Source of the DNA: a virus
Length of the DNA stretch: 37,515 nt
Virus record (IMG/VR): IMGVR_UViG_3300030116_003389
Span: 1-37,515 of that record
Reading direction: 5' to 3' (one strand)
In this document: positions 1 to 9,300 of the stretch, piece by piece
Position numbering within the stretch: position 1 is the stretch's first letter
How the letters are laid out: the number at the start of each line of letters is the position of its first letter
Translations under genes and position numbers: made by a program
Notes under the pieces: model-generated
The model's database searches: none
What the model saw: only the letters and a program-made list of their open reading frames with translations
Told to the model about the DNA's origin: nothing

Positions 1-1032
1 TAAACTCATTAAAGTTTCTTTAGCATTATTTAAAGATTTTTGAAATTGAAAACTTGCTGATTGTTCAGTTATACGAAACGCTTCAGCAGTTGAACCAGCA
101 CTATCTGCAAGTGCATCAAATATTTTTTTAGATTCTTCCATTCCAGCGCCAGTTAAATCTAACACCCCTTTTAGCGCTCTAATATTTGGAAATATATCAG
201 TAATGTTAACACCAAATTCTGTTGTCTTGTTTTTAAGCATTTCAAGTGTTGCCATTAGCCCTTCTTCAGCTAAACTTTGTTGAACTCCTTGTGTGCTTAA
301 TCCCATACTTGCAAATGCCTGTTCAGCTTCGTTTGTTGGTTTTTTTAATGATGCTAGTATTTGTGTTAATTGTGTGGCTCCAACCGCCGCATTTGTACCT
401 GTACGTGACATTGATGCCATAGCGGCGCCTACTTGGTCAAACGACACTCCCATATTAGATGCAAGTGGAATCACAGCACCCATTGCTCCTGCAAGTTCAC
501 CAGCTTCTAATTTACCCTCACGTACTGAGGCAGTCAACACATCAGTTGCATGTTCAGCGCTCAATACGTCTTGTCCGTAGGCGTTCATAGCCGATGTGGT
601 TAAATCAGCAATAGTTTTAGTTTCTCCTAGTCCACTAGCGGCGGCTTTTGATGCAAATTCTAATGTATGAAGTGCTTTTGAAGTGTCTTTAATACCGGCA
701 GATGTTATAAAAAACAATGCATCAGCGGCTTCACGTGAAGAAATACCGACATCACGTGCCATGTTTTTTGCACCTTCGCCTAATTTTTGGACGTCTTTAG
801 AAGCAACACCAACTAACGCTTGTATTTTAGTTAATGATTTGTCAAAGTCCAATGCCATTTTAACACTAGCACCACCAGCCAATGCAAGTGGCAATGCAAA
901 TTTTTGCATTGAACCACCTATTGATTTTAATTTGCCACCAAATTTTTGAAGTTTACTTGATGCAGTATTTAATGCGCCAGTAAATCCTGAAGTGTTTGCA
1001 GTTAAATTTAATTGTAACCTTTGTTGAGCCAT
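1..1032 (-). CDS. Tail tape measure protein, N-terminal part (runs off left edge)
   Basis: This is the first 344 codons of the tape measure protein, which sets tail length and is threaded through the tail tube. The ATG at 1030-1032 begins MAQQRLQLNLTANTSGF. The following region, with RDVGISSREAADALFFITSAG and later GTNAAVGATQLTQILASL, looks like the TP901-type tape measure core. The frame is open to base 1. The 3' part enters at 37515 in the same frame, so the full protein would be about 833-835 aa. The gene follows the tail assembly chaperone genes, the standard place for a tape measure gene. The plus-strand open frames here are shadows. Confidence 0.88.
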   Translation of the reverse strand, partial: MAQQRLQLNLTANTSGFTGALNTASSKLQKFGGKLKSIGGSMQKFALPLALAGGASVKMALDFDKSLTKIQALVGVASKDVQKLGEGAKNMARDVGISSREAADALFFITSAGIKDTSKALHTLEFASKAAASGLGETKTIADLTTSAMNAYGQDVLSAEHATDVLTASVREGKLEAGELAGAMGAVIPLASNMGVSFDQVGAAMASMSRTGTNAAVGATQLTQILASLKKPTNEAEQAFASMGLSTQGVQQSLAEEGLMATLEMLKNKTTEFGVNITDIFPNIRALKGVLDLTGAGMEESKKIFDALADSAGSTAEAFRITEQSASFQFQKSLNNAKETLMSL

Positions 1033-1068
1033 AAGAAATATATATTAAGCAAAAATACAAAAAAATGA

Positions 1069-1404
1069 CTACTTCTTTTTTTTAGAAACACTATCAATTT
1101 TTGCCTTAAATTTTTCGTATTGTTCTCGTGTAGATTTTGGTTTACCACGCTCTAAATATACGTCTTGTGGCAGTGGAAATAATTTATCAGGCGTTATCAT
1201 ATTTGCACGTTTATCTACATTAATATTATATAGCATCATCGCAATATAGCGTGTGCGTTCCCAATGTAAATTTTGTTTGATTGTGTGTGCTTCGCCTAAT
1301 AGTTGATTTTCTTTCCAAGTTTGCGACCAAAAGTTTTTAGGCGAAATTCCAACTTGACCTATATAATAATCTAATATATCGTCCCAACTAATAGTCGCAT
1401 CTAC
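1069..1404 (-). CDS. Tail assembly chaperone, frameshift extension (gpT-like)
   Basis: This 111-codon frame has no start codon near its 5' end; its first in-frame ATG is deep inside. It overlaps the end of the preceding chaperone gene in the -1 frame. It encodes VDATISWDDILDYYIGQVGI at its start and ends in a lysine-rich KKKK. It is reached by a -1 slip at GGGAAAG (1404-1410), just before the TAG of the upstream gene, giving a fusion of about 239 aa. Known for the family: lambda G/GT and many siphoviruses make such a G-T fusion to load the tape measure protein. The sequence shows the open frame, the overlap and the slippery site; use of the shift is inferred. Confidence 0.85.
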   Translation of the reverse strand, partial: VDATISWDDILDYYIGQVGISPKNFWSQTWKENQLLGEAHTIKQNLHWERTRYIAMMLYNINVDKRANMITPDKLFPLPQDVYLERGKPKSTREQYEKFKAKIDSVSKKKK

Positions 1405-1787
1405 TTTCCCTTGCTAGATTTTTTAGTAGATTTTTCAACATTTCTTTTTATACCAACATTTAATTCATTACCAAGTATTTTAGATTCCATCATTGCGCCA
1501 ACAATTTCCTCTATTTTTTCAGCTGGCAATTCATCTAACCAACTACCTACTTTATAAATAGTATAATCAATTTCATTATCTTCTTCTTGGTCAAATGCCA
1601 AAAGCGCTGAATATATCAGCGCTCTAATACTTGATAGTGATATTCCTTTTTGAAATATTTCACCAATTTGTTCTATTGGTACATTTAATTCATCAGTAAA
1701 ATTCGCCCAAAAATTCATTGAAAAATGCATTGTACGATTTTTACCACCCATTTTTATTGAGTAATAACCCCTCTTTCTGTTTGCCAT
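1401..1787 (-). CDS. Tail assembly chaperone (gpG-like)
   Basis: This 128-aa protein lies between the tail tube gene and the tape measure gene, where the tail assembly chaperone G is expected. It begins MANRKRGYYSIKMGGKNRTM and has an acidic helical middle (EEIVGAMMESK region) and a lysine/serine-rich end. Its last sense codons GGA AAG and the preceding G form the slippery heptamer GGGAAAG directly before TAG, so some ribosomes should continue into the -1 frame. Sequence similarity to lambda G cannot be seen by eye; the call rests on position, size and the frameshift architecture. Confidence 0.82.
   Translation of the reverse strand: MANRKRGYYSIKMGGKNRTMHFSMNFWANFTDELNVPIEQIGEIFQKGISLSSIRALIYSALLAFDQEEDNEIDYTIYKVGSWLDELPAEKIEEIVGAMMESKILGNELNVGIKRNVEKSTKKSSKGK
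1404..1410 (-). promoter_or_regulatory. -1 ribosomal frameshift slippery site GGGAAAG
   Basis: In the zero frame the bases read G GGA AAG and are followed at once by TAG, a perfect X XXY YYZ heptamer. It is the same heptamer as the lambda G-T site. A weak hairpin (CGACT, three-base loop, AGTTG with one G-U pair) begins a few bases downstream and could help pausing. Confidence 0.87.
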
Positions 1788-1804
1788 AAATTTTTAATTA
1801 ATTA

Positions 1805-2212
1805 TTAATTAGTAGATTTGGTAATGCTTCCAGTTAATGTAATCGAACCTGAATAACTTACAGGAGATTCCATTTCAGCTGATTGCTCTACACTAGATAA
1901 ATAACCTTCAGCAGTATATACAGCATCACCAGTTTCGGCAGTACCAAACACACAAGTTATTTGCGTTCTAGCTAAAAGAAAATCAGCCATTTCAATAGCA
2001 TTACTACTATCACTATAATCAACTAACCCTTCAAAAGATATTTCACCACTTATAACACCAGCAATTACTTCTTGAAAACCACTTGAATTTTTAGTAGTCG
2101 CTTCTGGTAAGTCGTTAGATAGTGTTAATGAACAACTTGTTGTGTGTCCTAGTGTTACAGTTTCAATCTTTAAAAGCAAATTAGTTCCATTAAATACTGA
2201 TGTTGTAGCCAT
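1805..2212 (-). CDS. Major tail tube protein (paralogue 2)
   Basis: This 135-aa protein is probably a tail tube subunit of the TP901-1 major tail protein type. It carries SLTLSNDLPEATTKNSSGF, EVIAGVISGEISFEGLVDYS and an ending in LTGSITKSTN, a beta-rich pattern typical of tube proteins. It aligns with the neighbouring 155-aa protein over most of its length (DLPxATxKxSxGFxEVIAGxxSGxISxxGLVDYSD), so the two are tandem paralogues. It lies immediately upstream of the tail chaperones. Which paralogue is the main tube protein is not visible. Confidence 0.8.
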   Translation of the reverse strand: MATTSVFNGTNLLLKIETVTLGHTTSCSLTLSNDLPEATTKNSSGFQEVIAGVISGEISFEGLVDYSDSSNAIEMADFLLARTQITCVFGTAETGDAVYTAEGYLSSVEQSAEMESPVSYSGSITLTGSITKSTN

Positions 2213-2266
2213 TTTTTATTTTTTTTATTCGTTATTAATATTTACACAAATATACAATTTTTTTTA

Positions 2267-2734
2267 TTAAGCATTGTTCCATTCAAAGTTGGCATTATTC
2301 CATAAAACATCAGTTGTATTCCAATACCTATCGCCAGAATCATCTTGAATTGTGAAAGGATTTACTAACGTAATTTCCAAGTCATATGATACAAGATTTT
2401 CCATATCACCAACTTGCTCTACATTGTTTATATATCCTTTGCCAGTTAATGTTAATCCCTCAAATGCTTCTTGTGTAAATACCCATTCATTGATTTCTTT
2501 AGTTAAAACCATTGATGCGAGTTGGTCAAAATTAACTGTATCGCTATAATCTACTAGACCAGCAACAGAAATTGTTCCTGACCTAATACCAGCGATTACC
2601 TCTTTAAAACCTAACGAATCTTTTGATGTTGCATCAGGCAAATCTACATTCAATGAAAATCTTGATTGTGTGGAATGACCTAATAAATTCCCATTATGGA
2701 ACAACCCAAAAGATGTCCCATTAATTAGTGCCAT
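2267..2734 (-). CDS. Tail tube-like protein (paralogue 1, with extension)
   Basis: This 155-aa protein is related to the next gene downstream: it shares the block FSLNVDLPDATSKDSLGF followed by KEVIAGIRSGTISVAGLVDY. It adds a C-terminal tail rich in Trp and Asn (RYWNTTDVLWNNANFEWNNA), absent from the other copy. Such an extension could be a surface decoration or a special tube ring at the tip or at the head-proximal end; this is inference. Spacing to the next gene is about 55 bases. Confidence 0.75.
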   Translation of the reverse strand: MALINGTSFGLFHNGNLLGHSTQSRFSLNVDLPDATSKDSLGFKEVIAGIRSGTISVAGLVDYSDTVNFDQLASMVLTKEINEWVFTQEAFEGLTLTGKGYINNVEQVGDMENLVSYDLEITLVNPFTIQDDSGDRYWNTTDVLWNNANFEWNNA

Positions 2735-2979
2735 TATTCTTTATTTTGTTCTTCTTCTTTTATGACTTCAAACGAACCATCCTTTAAATCAACATTAATC
2801 TTACCATATTTTTCTACTAACTCTTTTCTAAAATTTTCAGCATCTTCTTCAAGATTGTCAAATGCTTTATGTAGTTTTTTAGTTTGTGTTGCCATTGCAC
2901 CAATATCATGATGTATAGCGTTTCTAGTAGCTTCTTGTTGCTTTAATTTTTCAAATTCTTCTTCAGATAAATTCCCCAT
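2734..2979 (-). CDS. Small coiled-coil protein of the tail gene block
   Basis: This 81-aa, highly charged helical protein begins MGNLSEEEFEKLKQQEATRN and has a probable coiled coil over residues 5-60. The end IDLKDGSF-like segment (KINVDLKDGSFEVIKEEE) resembles small hypothetical proteins seen near tail genes of other aquatic phages. Its stop overlaps the start of the tail tube paralogue by one base, suggesting coupled translation. The function is unknown; a structural or assembly helper is the best guess. Confidence 0.7.
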   Translation of the reverse strand: MGNLSEEEFEKLKQQEATRNAIHHDIGAMATQTKKLHKAFDNLEEDAENFRKELVEKYGKINVDLKDGSFEVIKEEEQNKE

Positions 2980-3001
2980 TTTTTTTGTTTTAAATTATTA
3001 A

Positions 3002-3325
3002 TTATTCTTCACTTGGTAGTGGTAAAGTTTCCGTAGTTGGATTTTCCTTTTCGCTTATTTGTGCATCAATATTTGATTTCATTTGCACCATATCCATTTC
3101 TGGTTCAATCCAAGATACAACAATATCTTTTGTTAAATCAGAAAATGGCGTAAAATTATCAGGGTCAGGCGCACCAACTGTTTGTGTACCGATTATAGTA
3201 GCTGTGTTGCCACTAGCATCAGCGCCATTATAACGCCAATGCACATTATATACAACAGTTGACAAATCACCTTCAGTCGGTCTGCAATCAACAGCTGGAA
3301 TATCCCATGTGTATGTATTTGCCAT
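3002..3325 (-). CDS. DUF7936-like conserved phage protein
   Basis: This 107-aa protein begins MANTYTWDIPAVDCRPTEGD, followed by VVYNVHWRYNGAD and a VGAPDPDNFTPFSDLTKDIV segment. The same order (TYTW, IHWRY, GxPD..NFxxxxDLT..VVxWxE) is remembered from conserved proteins in cyanophages and other aquatic phages grouped as DUF7936. It lies between the giant fibre gene and the tail tube genes. The role is unknown; a structural or fibre-associated role is inferred from position. Confidence 0.7.
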   Translation of the reverse strand: MANTYTWDIPAVDCRPTEGDLSTVVYNVHWRYNGADASGNTATIIGTQTVGAPDPDNFTPFSDLTKDIVVSWIEPEMDMVQMKSNIDAQISEKENPTTETLPLPSEE

Positions 3326-3357
3326 AGTATTTATTTTTTACAAATATACAAATTATA

Positions 3358-6300
3358 TTATTTTTCTAGTGCTTCTAATCTAGCTTCTAGTTCTTTATTT
3401 TTTTCAACCAATTCTTTAATAGCTTTCATTAAATAAGGTGTCATTTCCATAGGATGAAAACCATAACGTGCATCATCGCCTTCGCCATTTAATTGATAAA
3501 CTTCAGGAAAATTATCAACTTCTTGTTGTGCAATATATCCTTTGTTTTTTTCTTCACTATCATCTTGTTTATTAAAATGAAATTGCTTTGGTTCAAGTGC
3601 TAAAAATTTAGGCAATACTTCTTCGTCCCAATCAACTATATTCTTTTTTAATCTTTCATCAGAACTAGACGTTGAATATGTTGTTGCAGTATTAGTAGCA
3701 TTATAACCAATCCACCCAATTATATCGTCTGAAGTATTTCCTCCTCTGAAGAAATTAATATATCTACAATAAGTGTCGCCATCGTTTTGCATTTGGAACA
3801 TATTAGCACCATTGCCTGTGTTCTCATTCCAAAAATAACCTACACCATCAAAATAAGCACCACCAGTGTCACTAGTTTTTATAGCAATACCTTGTGTTGT
3901 GCCTGGACTAACGCCATATTTGAATCCATACCCAGAACCAGTTGATGCAAAGTCATAATATCCAGTTGCTTCTACACCTGTACTTGTAGTTTCAATTTTT
4001 TTATTTCCATTATGGTATAACTCAACAGCACCACCATTAATGAATTTTGCCATTTCTGTGGAATCGTCATTATCTCTAATAACAACATCATCTTCAGCTA
4101 ATATTTTTATATCATCGCTATCACATCTAATAATCAAATCACCTGTATTATTATCAATCACACCATTTGCCCCATTTGAATATATTTGCATATCGTTATC
4201 ATCACCTAGTTGTAATTGGGCTGAGTCATTATCTAAATGAACGCTACCAGCAAAAGTTGCATTTTGTGATGTATCTATTGTAATGGCAGCAGTATTATTA
4301 GTATCAATTATTAAAGAATGATTAGTAATAGTGCCAATATGTGAATTTGAATCTTGTGAATATGCTTTAAATGTTACCGTATTAGTTGTATCTGTGATTT
4401 GTAATGTTGGACTAGAAGCACTTTCTAAATGTAGCAATGAACTAGGCGTTGTAGTACCGATTCCTAAACGCCCATCTGTCGTAAATGACATTTTTTCATT
4501 ACTAGCTGTTGTTTTAGAACCAACCCAAAACCCTAACCTATTTGAACCATAACCTCCTATGTACCATTTAGCTGTTGTTTTGTCAAAAAACTCAATTCCA
4601 TAATAACCATCAAAACCACTTCTTGCTTTAAAATATGCACCAGCAGAATCATCAGCATTTCTAACTTGTATATAAGCATCATTTGATGCGCCAGAACTAA
4701 CGTCTAATAAATAATCAGGCGAAGTAGTTCCAATTCCCAATTTATTATATACAATGACATTACCACCAGCAGCAGCTGTTCCATTTAACTTCATTGTTAA
4801 TAATTCAGAACCACCAGTTGATTTTACATAAAAATCCATATCAGTTCTGGTAGCACTTGCATTAGTATCTAATTCTATACGACCCCAATTTTGATGTGAG
4901 CCACCATAATCTGCCATAAATTGAATCCTACCTAGTAATTGGTTTGTTGATGGGTTGTCACCATCCCTTAATAATTGTAAAATAGGGTAATCATTGTTTG
5001 TAGCTATTGTTACATTAGTGCCACTAGATGAAATAATAGAATCACCAATAGTATCGCTATCAGTCCATTTAGTTATATAGTTAGCAGTACCAGAACCATC
5101 TATTGTGCCACCACCACCACCTGATGGTGTTTCCCACGCAACACCACTACCTGTTGATGTTAATACTTGACCATCACTACCTTGTGCGCCATTAATTTTA
5201 TAATTTGTAGCATCAACACTACCAGCAAAAGTTGCAGCACCACCATTGACAAAATATATGTTAGGATTACCAGAACCATCTATAAATTCTAATCTATCAT
5301 TACTTCCATCTTTAACATATTTTAATCTGTAAGCGTTCCAAGAACCAGATGAATCACCTGATTTAAGATATATGTTACTATGTGCATAACTCCCAGACGC
5401 TCTACCATCAATAACAACAGAACTACCACTAGAACTTTTAATTTCCAATTTACCACCAGGCGAAGTAGTTCCTATACCAACTAACCCATTATCTAATATA
5501 TTAATTGAAGCACTATCGCCAGTATTAATCTGTAAACCACCAACTGATGTATTTCTTTCAATCGAATTATAGCCAATATTTGTGTCAATAAAATCTATTG
5601 CTTGTCCAGATGCCATACGGAAACCTATTGCTGATTTTACATAACTAGAAGTTGTTACGCTACCAGCAAAAGTTGCGTTGCCATTTAAATCAAATTGCAT
5701 TTTAATATCAGTACCAGCACTTCCTTTAATTATATCTAATCCATAAAGATTGTCGCCACTTGTAGGGTTTGACCTTAAACGCCAAGTTGCACCACTTGTA
5801 ATATCTATTTCAGATGCAGTTGCACCACCAGTGGTTATTGCTCTTATATTACCCTCTACATCTAATTTTTTACTAGGCGAATTTGTCCCTATACCTGTAT
5901 TTCCATTTAATATATAAAATTCCCAAGTAGATGTACCATAACTATATAGCCCATAATGACTGCTGTCAGCCCTCATTTCCCACCTATTTGCACCACTTTG
6001 CGCAAAAAATAATGCTGGTTGACCAGTGCTTGCATCAAGTTTCATTGTGTTTTCATCACCACCTAAAACGTGCAACATTTGAGAAGGCGCAGTAGTTCCG
6101 ATTCCCAATTTTCCAGTGCTAGTAATACGCATTCTTTCATTACCTTGCGTAAACCATCTTTGATAGTTAGCCCCTGATGAATCTTTAACCATTTGATAAT
6201 CGGTTGATACGAAACCACCTGTTGAATTTCTTGTATCAAAAGAAAGATTACCACCACCATTTGAAATACTTGTAATATTATATGTATTAGTACTATCGGA

Positions 6301-9300
6301 ATCTTCTATATAAATAGCACCACCATTGGTGTTTGATAAATGAAGTTGGGTTAAAGGCGAAGTAGTACCTATTCCAATATTTTGTGAAGTATCTATATAT
6401 AATGCTGTAGTATGATTTGTCATTAAAGAGAAATGCGAATTTGTTGTTGTTCTAATACTATTTTGGTCTATTCTTAAAGATTGTGACGAATGTGTTAAAT
6501 TTAAAACAGCATCACCAGATGGAGGGTCTATTGTTATGCTACTACCAGTAGTTGTTATGTTACCAACAAAAGTTGCATCACCACCACTATCTAACGTTAA
6601 AGGCGTTACTACAGTTCCGCTAGAATTTTCTGTTTTAAATACAATATCATCACCATGACTTTGATTAACTAAGTTTAAATTACCTTCTTTAGTTAAAACT
6701 GTAGCTTCGCCACCTGACCCTGTATGGTAAATATGCATTCTTGAATCACTACCACCTAAATATATTTTTTGACCAGCACCCATATTTAAAGCACCAGTAA
6801 TATCCACAGATTGGTCTGAATGGTCTATTAAAAATGCAGTTGTCCCACCAGAATTTTTAAATGCCCAAGTGTCTGTTCCTGATTCTAAATAATTATTTCC
6901 TGTTCCACTACCATTATAATCAAATGTTATTCTTGAATTTGTTGTTATATTGCCTGATGTAATTGTACCAGAAATAGTTGCATCACCAGAAACGTCTAAT
7001 GTAGTGCTAGGCGAAGTATTGTTTATTCCCACCTTGCCTGAATAGTCAGCGTGAAGAATAACACTACCACCATCACCTAATAATTGTACATTGTCATCCC
7101 CTTTAATTTGTAAATTCAAACCATTAGAATAAACATAACTTTGTGCGCCTGTTGCTGAAGAAGAATCAGAACCTCTAAACCATATTCTTGAACCATCGGT
7201 TTGCCCAATATCACCACTTACATATAATTTATGTTTAGGGGAGGTAGTACCGATTCCAACTTGACCACTAGAATCAATTCGCATCCTTTCAGCACTATTA
7301 ACAGTTAAGTTAAAATGTGAACTACCAGCATTTAGATTTAAAGTTGTACCTGAATAAGATGTAATTCCGTTTGTATAAAAAGTTCCACTTTGAACATAAG
7401 CATTTCCAACTACGTGCAATGGTGCGCCAGGTGAAGTAGTTCCTATTCCAACTCTTTTTGTTGTTTTAGTAAGAACCATTGTTGGCGTTGTTAAACCATC
7501 ATTAGTTTCATCAAAAGCTAAATATGTTTGACCATCAGGAATACCAAAAGCCCATTTACTATGACCTGGTCTTTCAAATTTTATATTTGCTGTTGCGCCA
7601 TCACTTATATGCAGTTTAGCATCAATACTAGTTTCACCTATTCCTACATCGCTAACAAAAATTGCATTGCCACCAAATTTTGAAGTAGTGCTAACCCCAA
7701 AAGTTCCTTCAACATTTAATGTAGATGCATTATATTCATTATAACCACCAACAATTACCCTATTGTTGTTGTTAATTCTCATAATTCTTACATCACTACC
7801 TCCATTTTGTGCTAATGAAAAATCAACTGCTGATGCATCGTTTTCGTGTTTTATTTTAAAGTAATCATCACCACCACTACCTCTAGTTTTTTGCCATATA
7901 ATATGTGGTTCGTATGCTTTTGCTGTAATAACTGAAGTGTCATTATCTTCTACGAGTAAACCATTGCCTAATTGCAACTCACCACTATCAACTACTATAT
8001 TAACATTTGACGTTAAAGTATCTGTATCTGACCATATTGCTAATCTATTAGCAACACCACTACCATCTACAGCACCACTACCTATTGGAAGTTCTATAAT
8101 GTTACCAGAACTATCAACAGCTAATCGTTGCGTAGCAGTACCAGTATATGTGCCTGAACCATATGAAGGCAATGTAAATTTTCCAGCTGTATCTATTTCT
8201 AATAATACATCACCAGCAGACATAGATGCATAACCTGATGTTATTGCAAGATTAGTAGTTGACCTATCTATACCAAAACTATATTGTCTTGAACCGTGAG
8301 TTTTAAAACTAATTAGTGCATCATCGTGTGTGTTTGTGCCTTCATTGTATATAGCTAAATATTTTTGTGCGTTACCAGCATCGCCTTGCAATATTGCATT
8401 GCCAGATAATTTTATATTACCAGCAACATCTAATTTTTCACTAGGCGAAGAAACCCCAACCCCTAAATTGTTACCATCTTCCATTAACACTATATCACCA
8501 CCAGCTTTAGCGTGAATTGGATATGTTGTGGCTGATGCATTATAAAGATAAAAATCATTATTAGTTTCTTTGTAAAGTGTCCATTTTGTAGCCCCAGTAT
8601 CTCTATAATGTAAATATGAACCAGCTGTTCCATCATTATCACCATCTGAATCAATTATTATTGTAGCAGAACTATCACTTTTAACCCTTAATGACTGCGC
8701 CCCAACACCAACAATGTCTAAATTTGTACCAGGTGAAGTTGTGCCTATACCGACATTTTGTGAAGAATTTATTGTAAGGGCAGAACTATCATTTGTACCT
8801 AAATGTAAAGATGCATTTTCCCTTTGCCAAACATAAGCAGTTGAACCATTTACGCCAAGAGTTAAGCCATCACTTGTAGTATTACTACCTGTTGTGCTAT
8901 TTTGTATTTGAACATAAGAAACAGTACCAGTACTTCTTGCATAAAGAGAAACAACCCCATCACCACCTATAACGCTACCATCATCCCCAGCAGTTATATT
9001 ACCAGTAAAAGTTGCGTTACCATTAGATGCTATATCTAATGCAACACCAGATGCATTTTTAAATTTTAAATTATTTACACCAGCATCACCAAATTGTATG
9101 CTATCAGTACCAGTAGATGCGATTGCTCTTTGTGTTGTAGCTGACAAATCTATTCTGTAACCATCTGATTTTATTTCACCATCAACATCTAATTTATAAC
9201 TAGGCGAAGTAGTGCCAATACCAACTCGACCATTTGTGTTGTCTATTCTTACAACTTCACCGTTTGTTGTGCTACCTAATCTTATATTTCTAGTACCATC

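Noticed and set aside
293-949. Plus-strand open frames (95 and 88 aa) and all other plus-strand frames across the window
   Set aside because: They lie opposite convincing minus-strand genes, have no leader signals or families, and have the biased composition expected of antisense frames.
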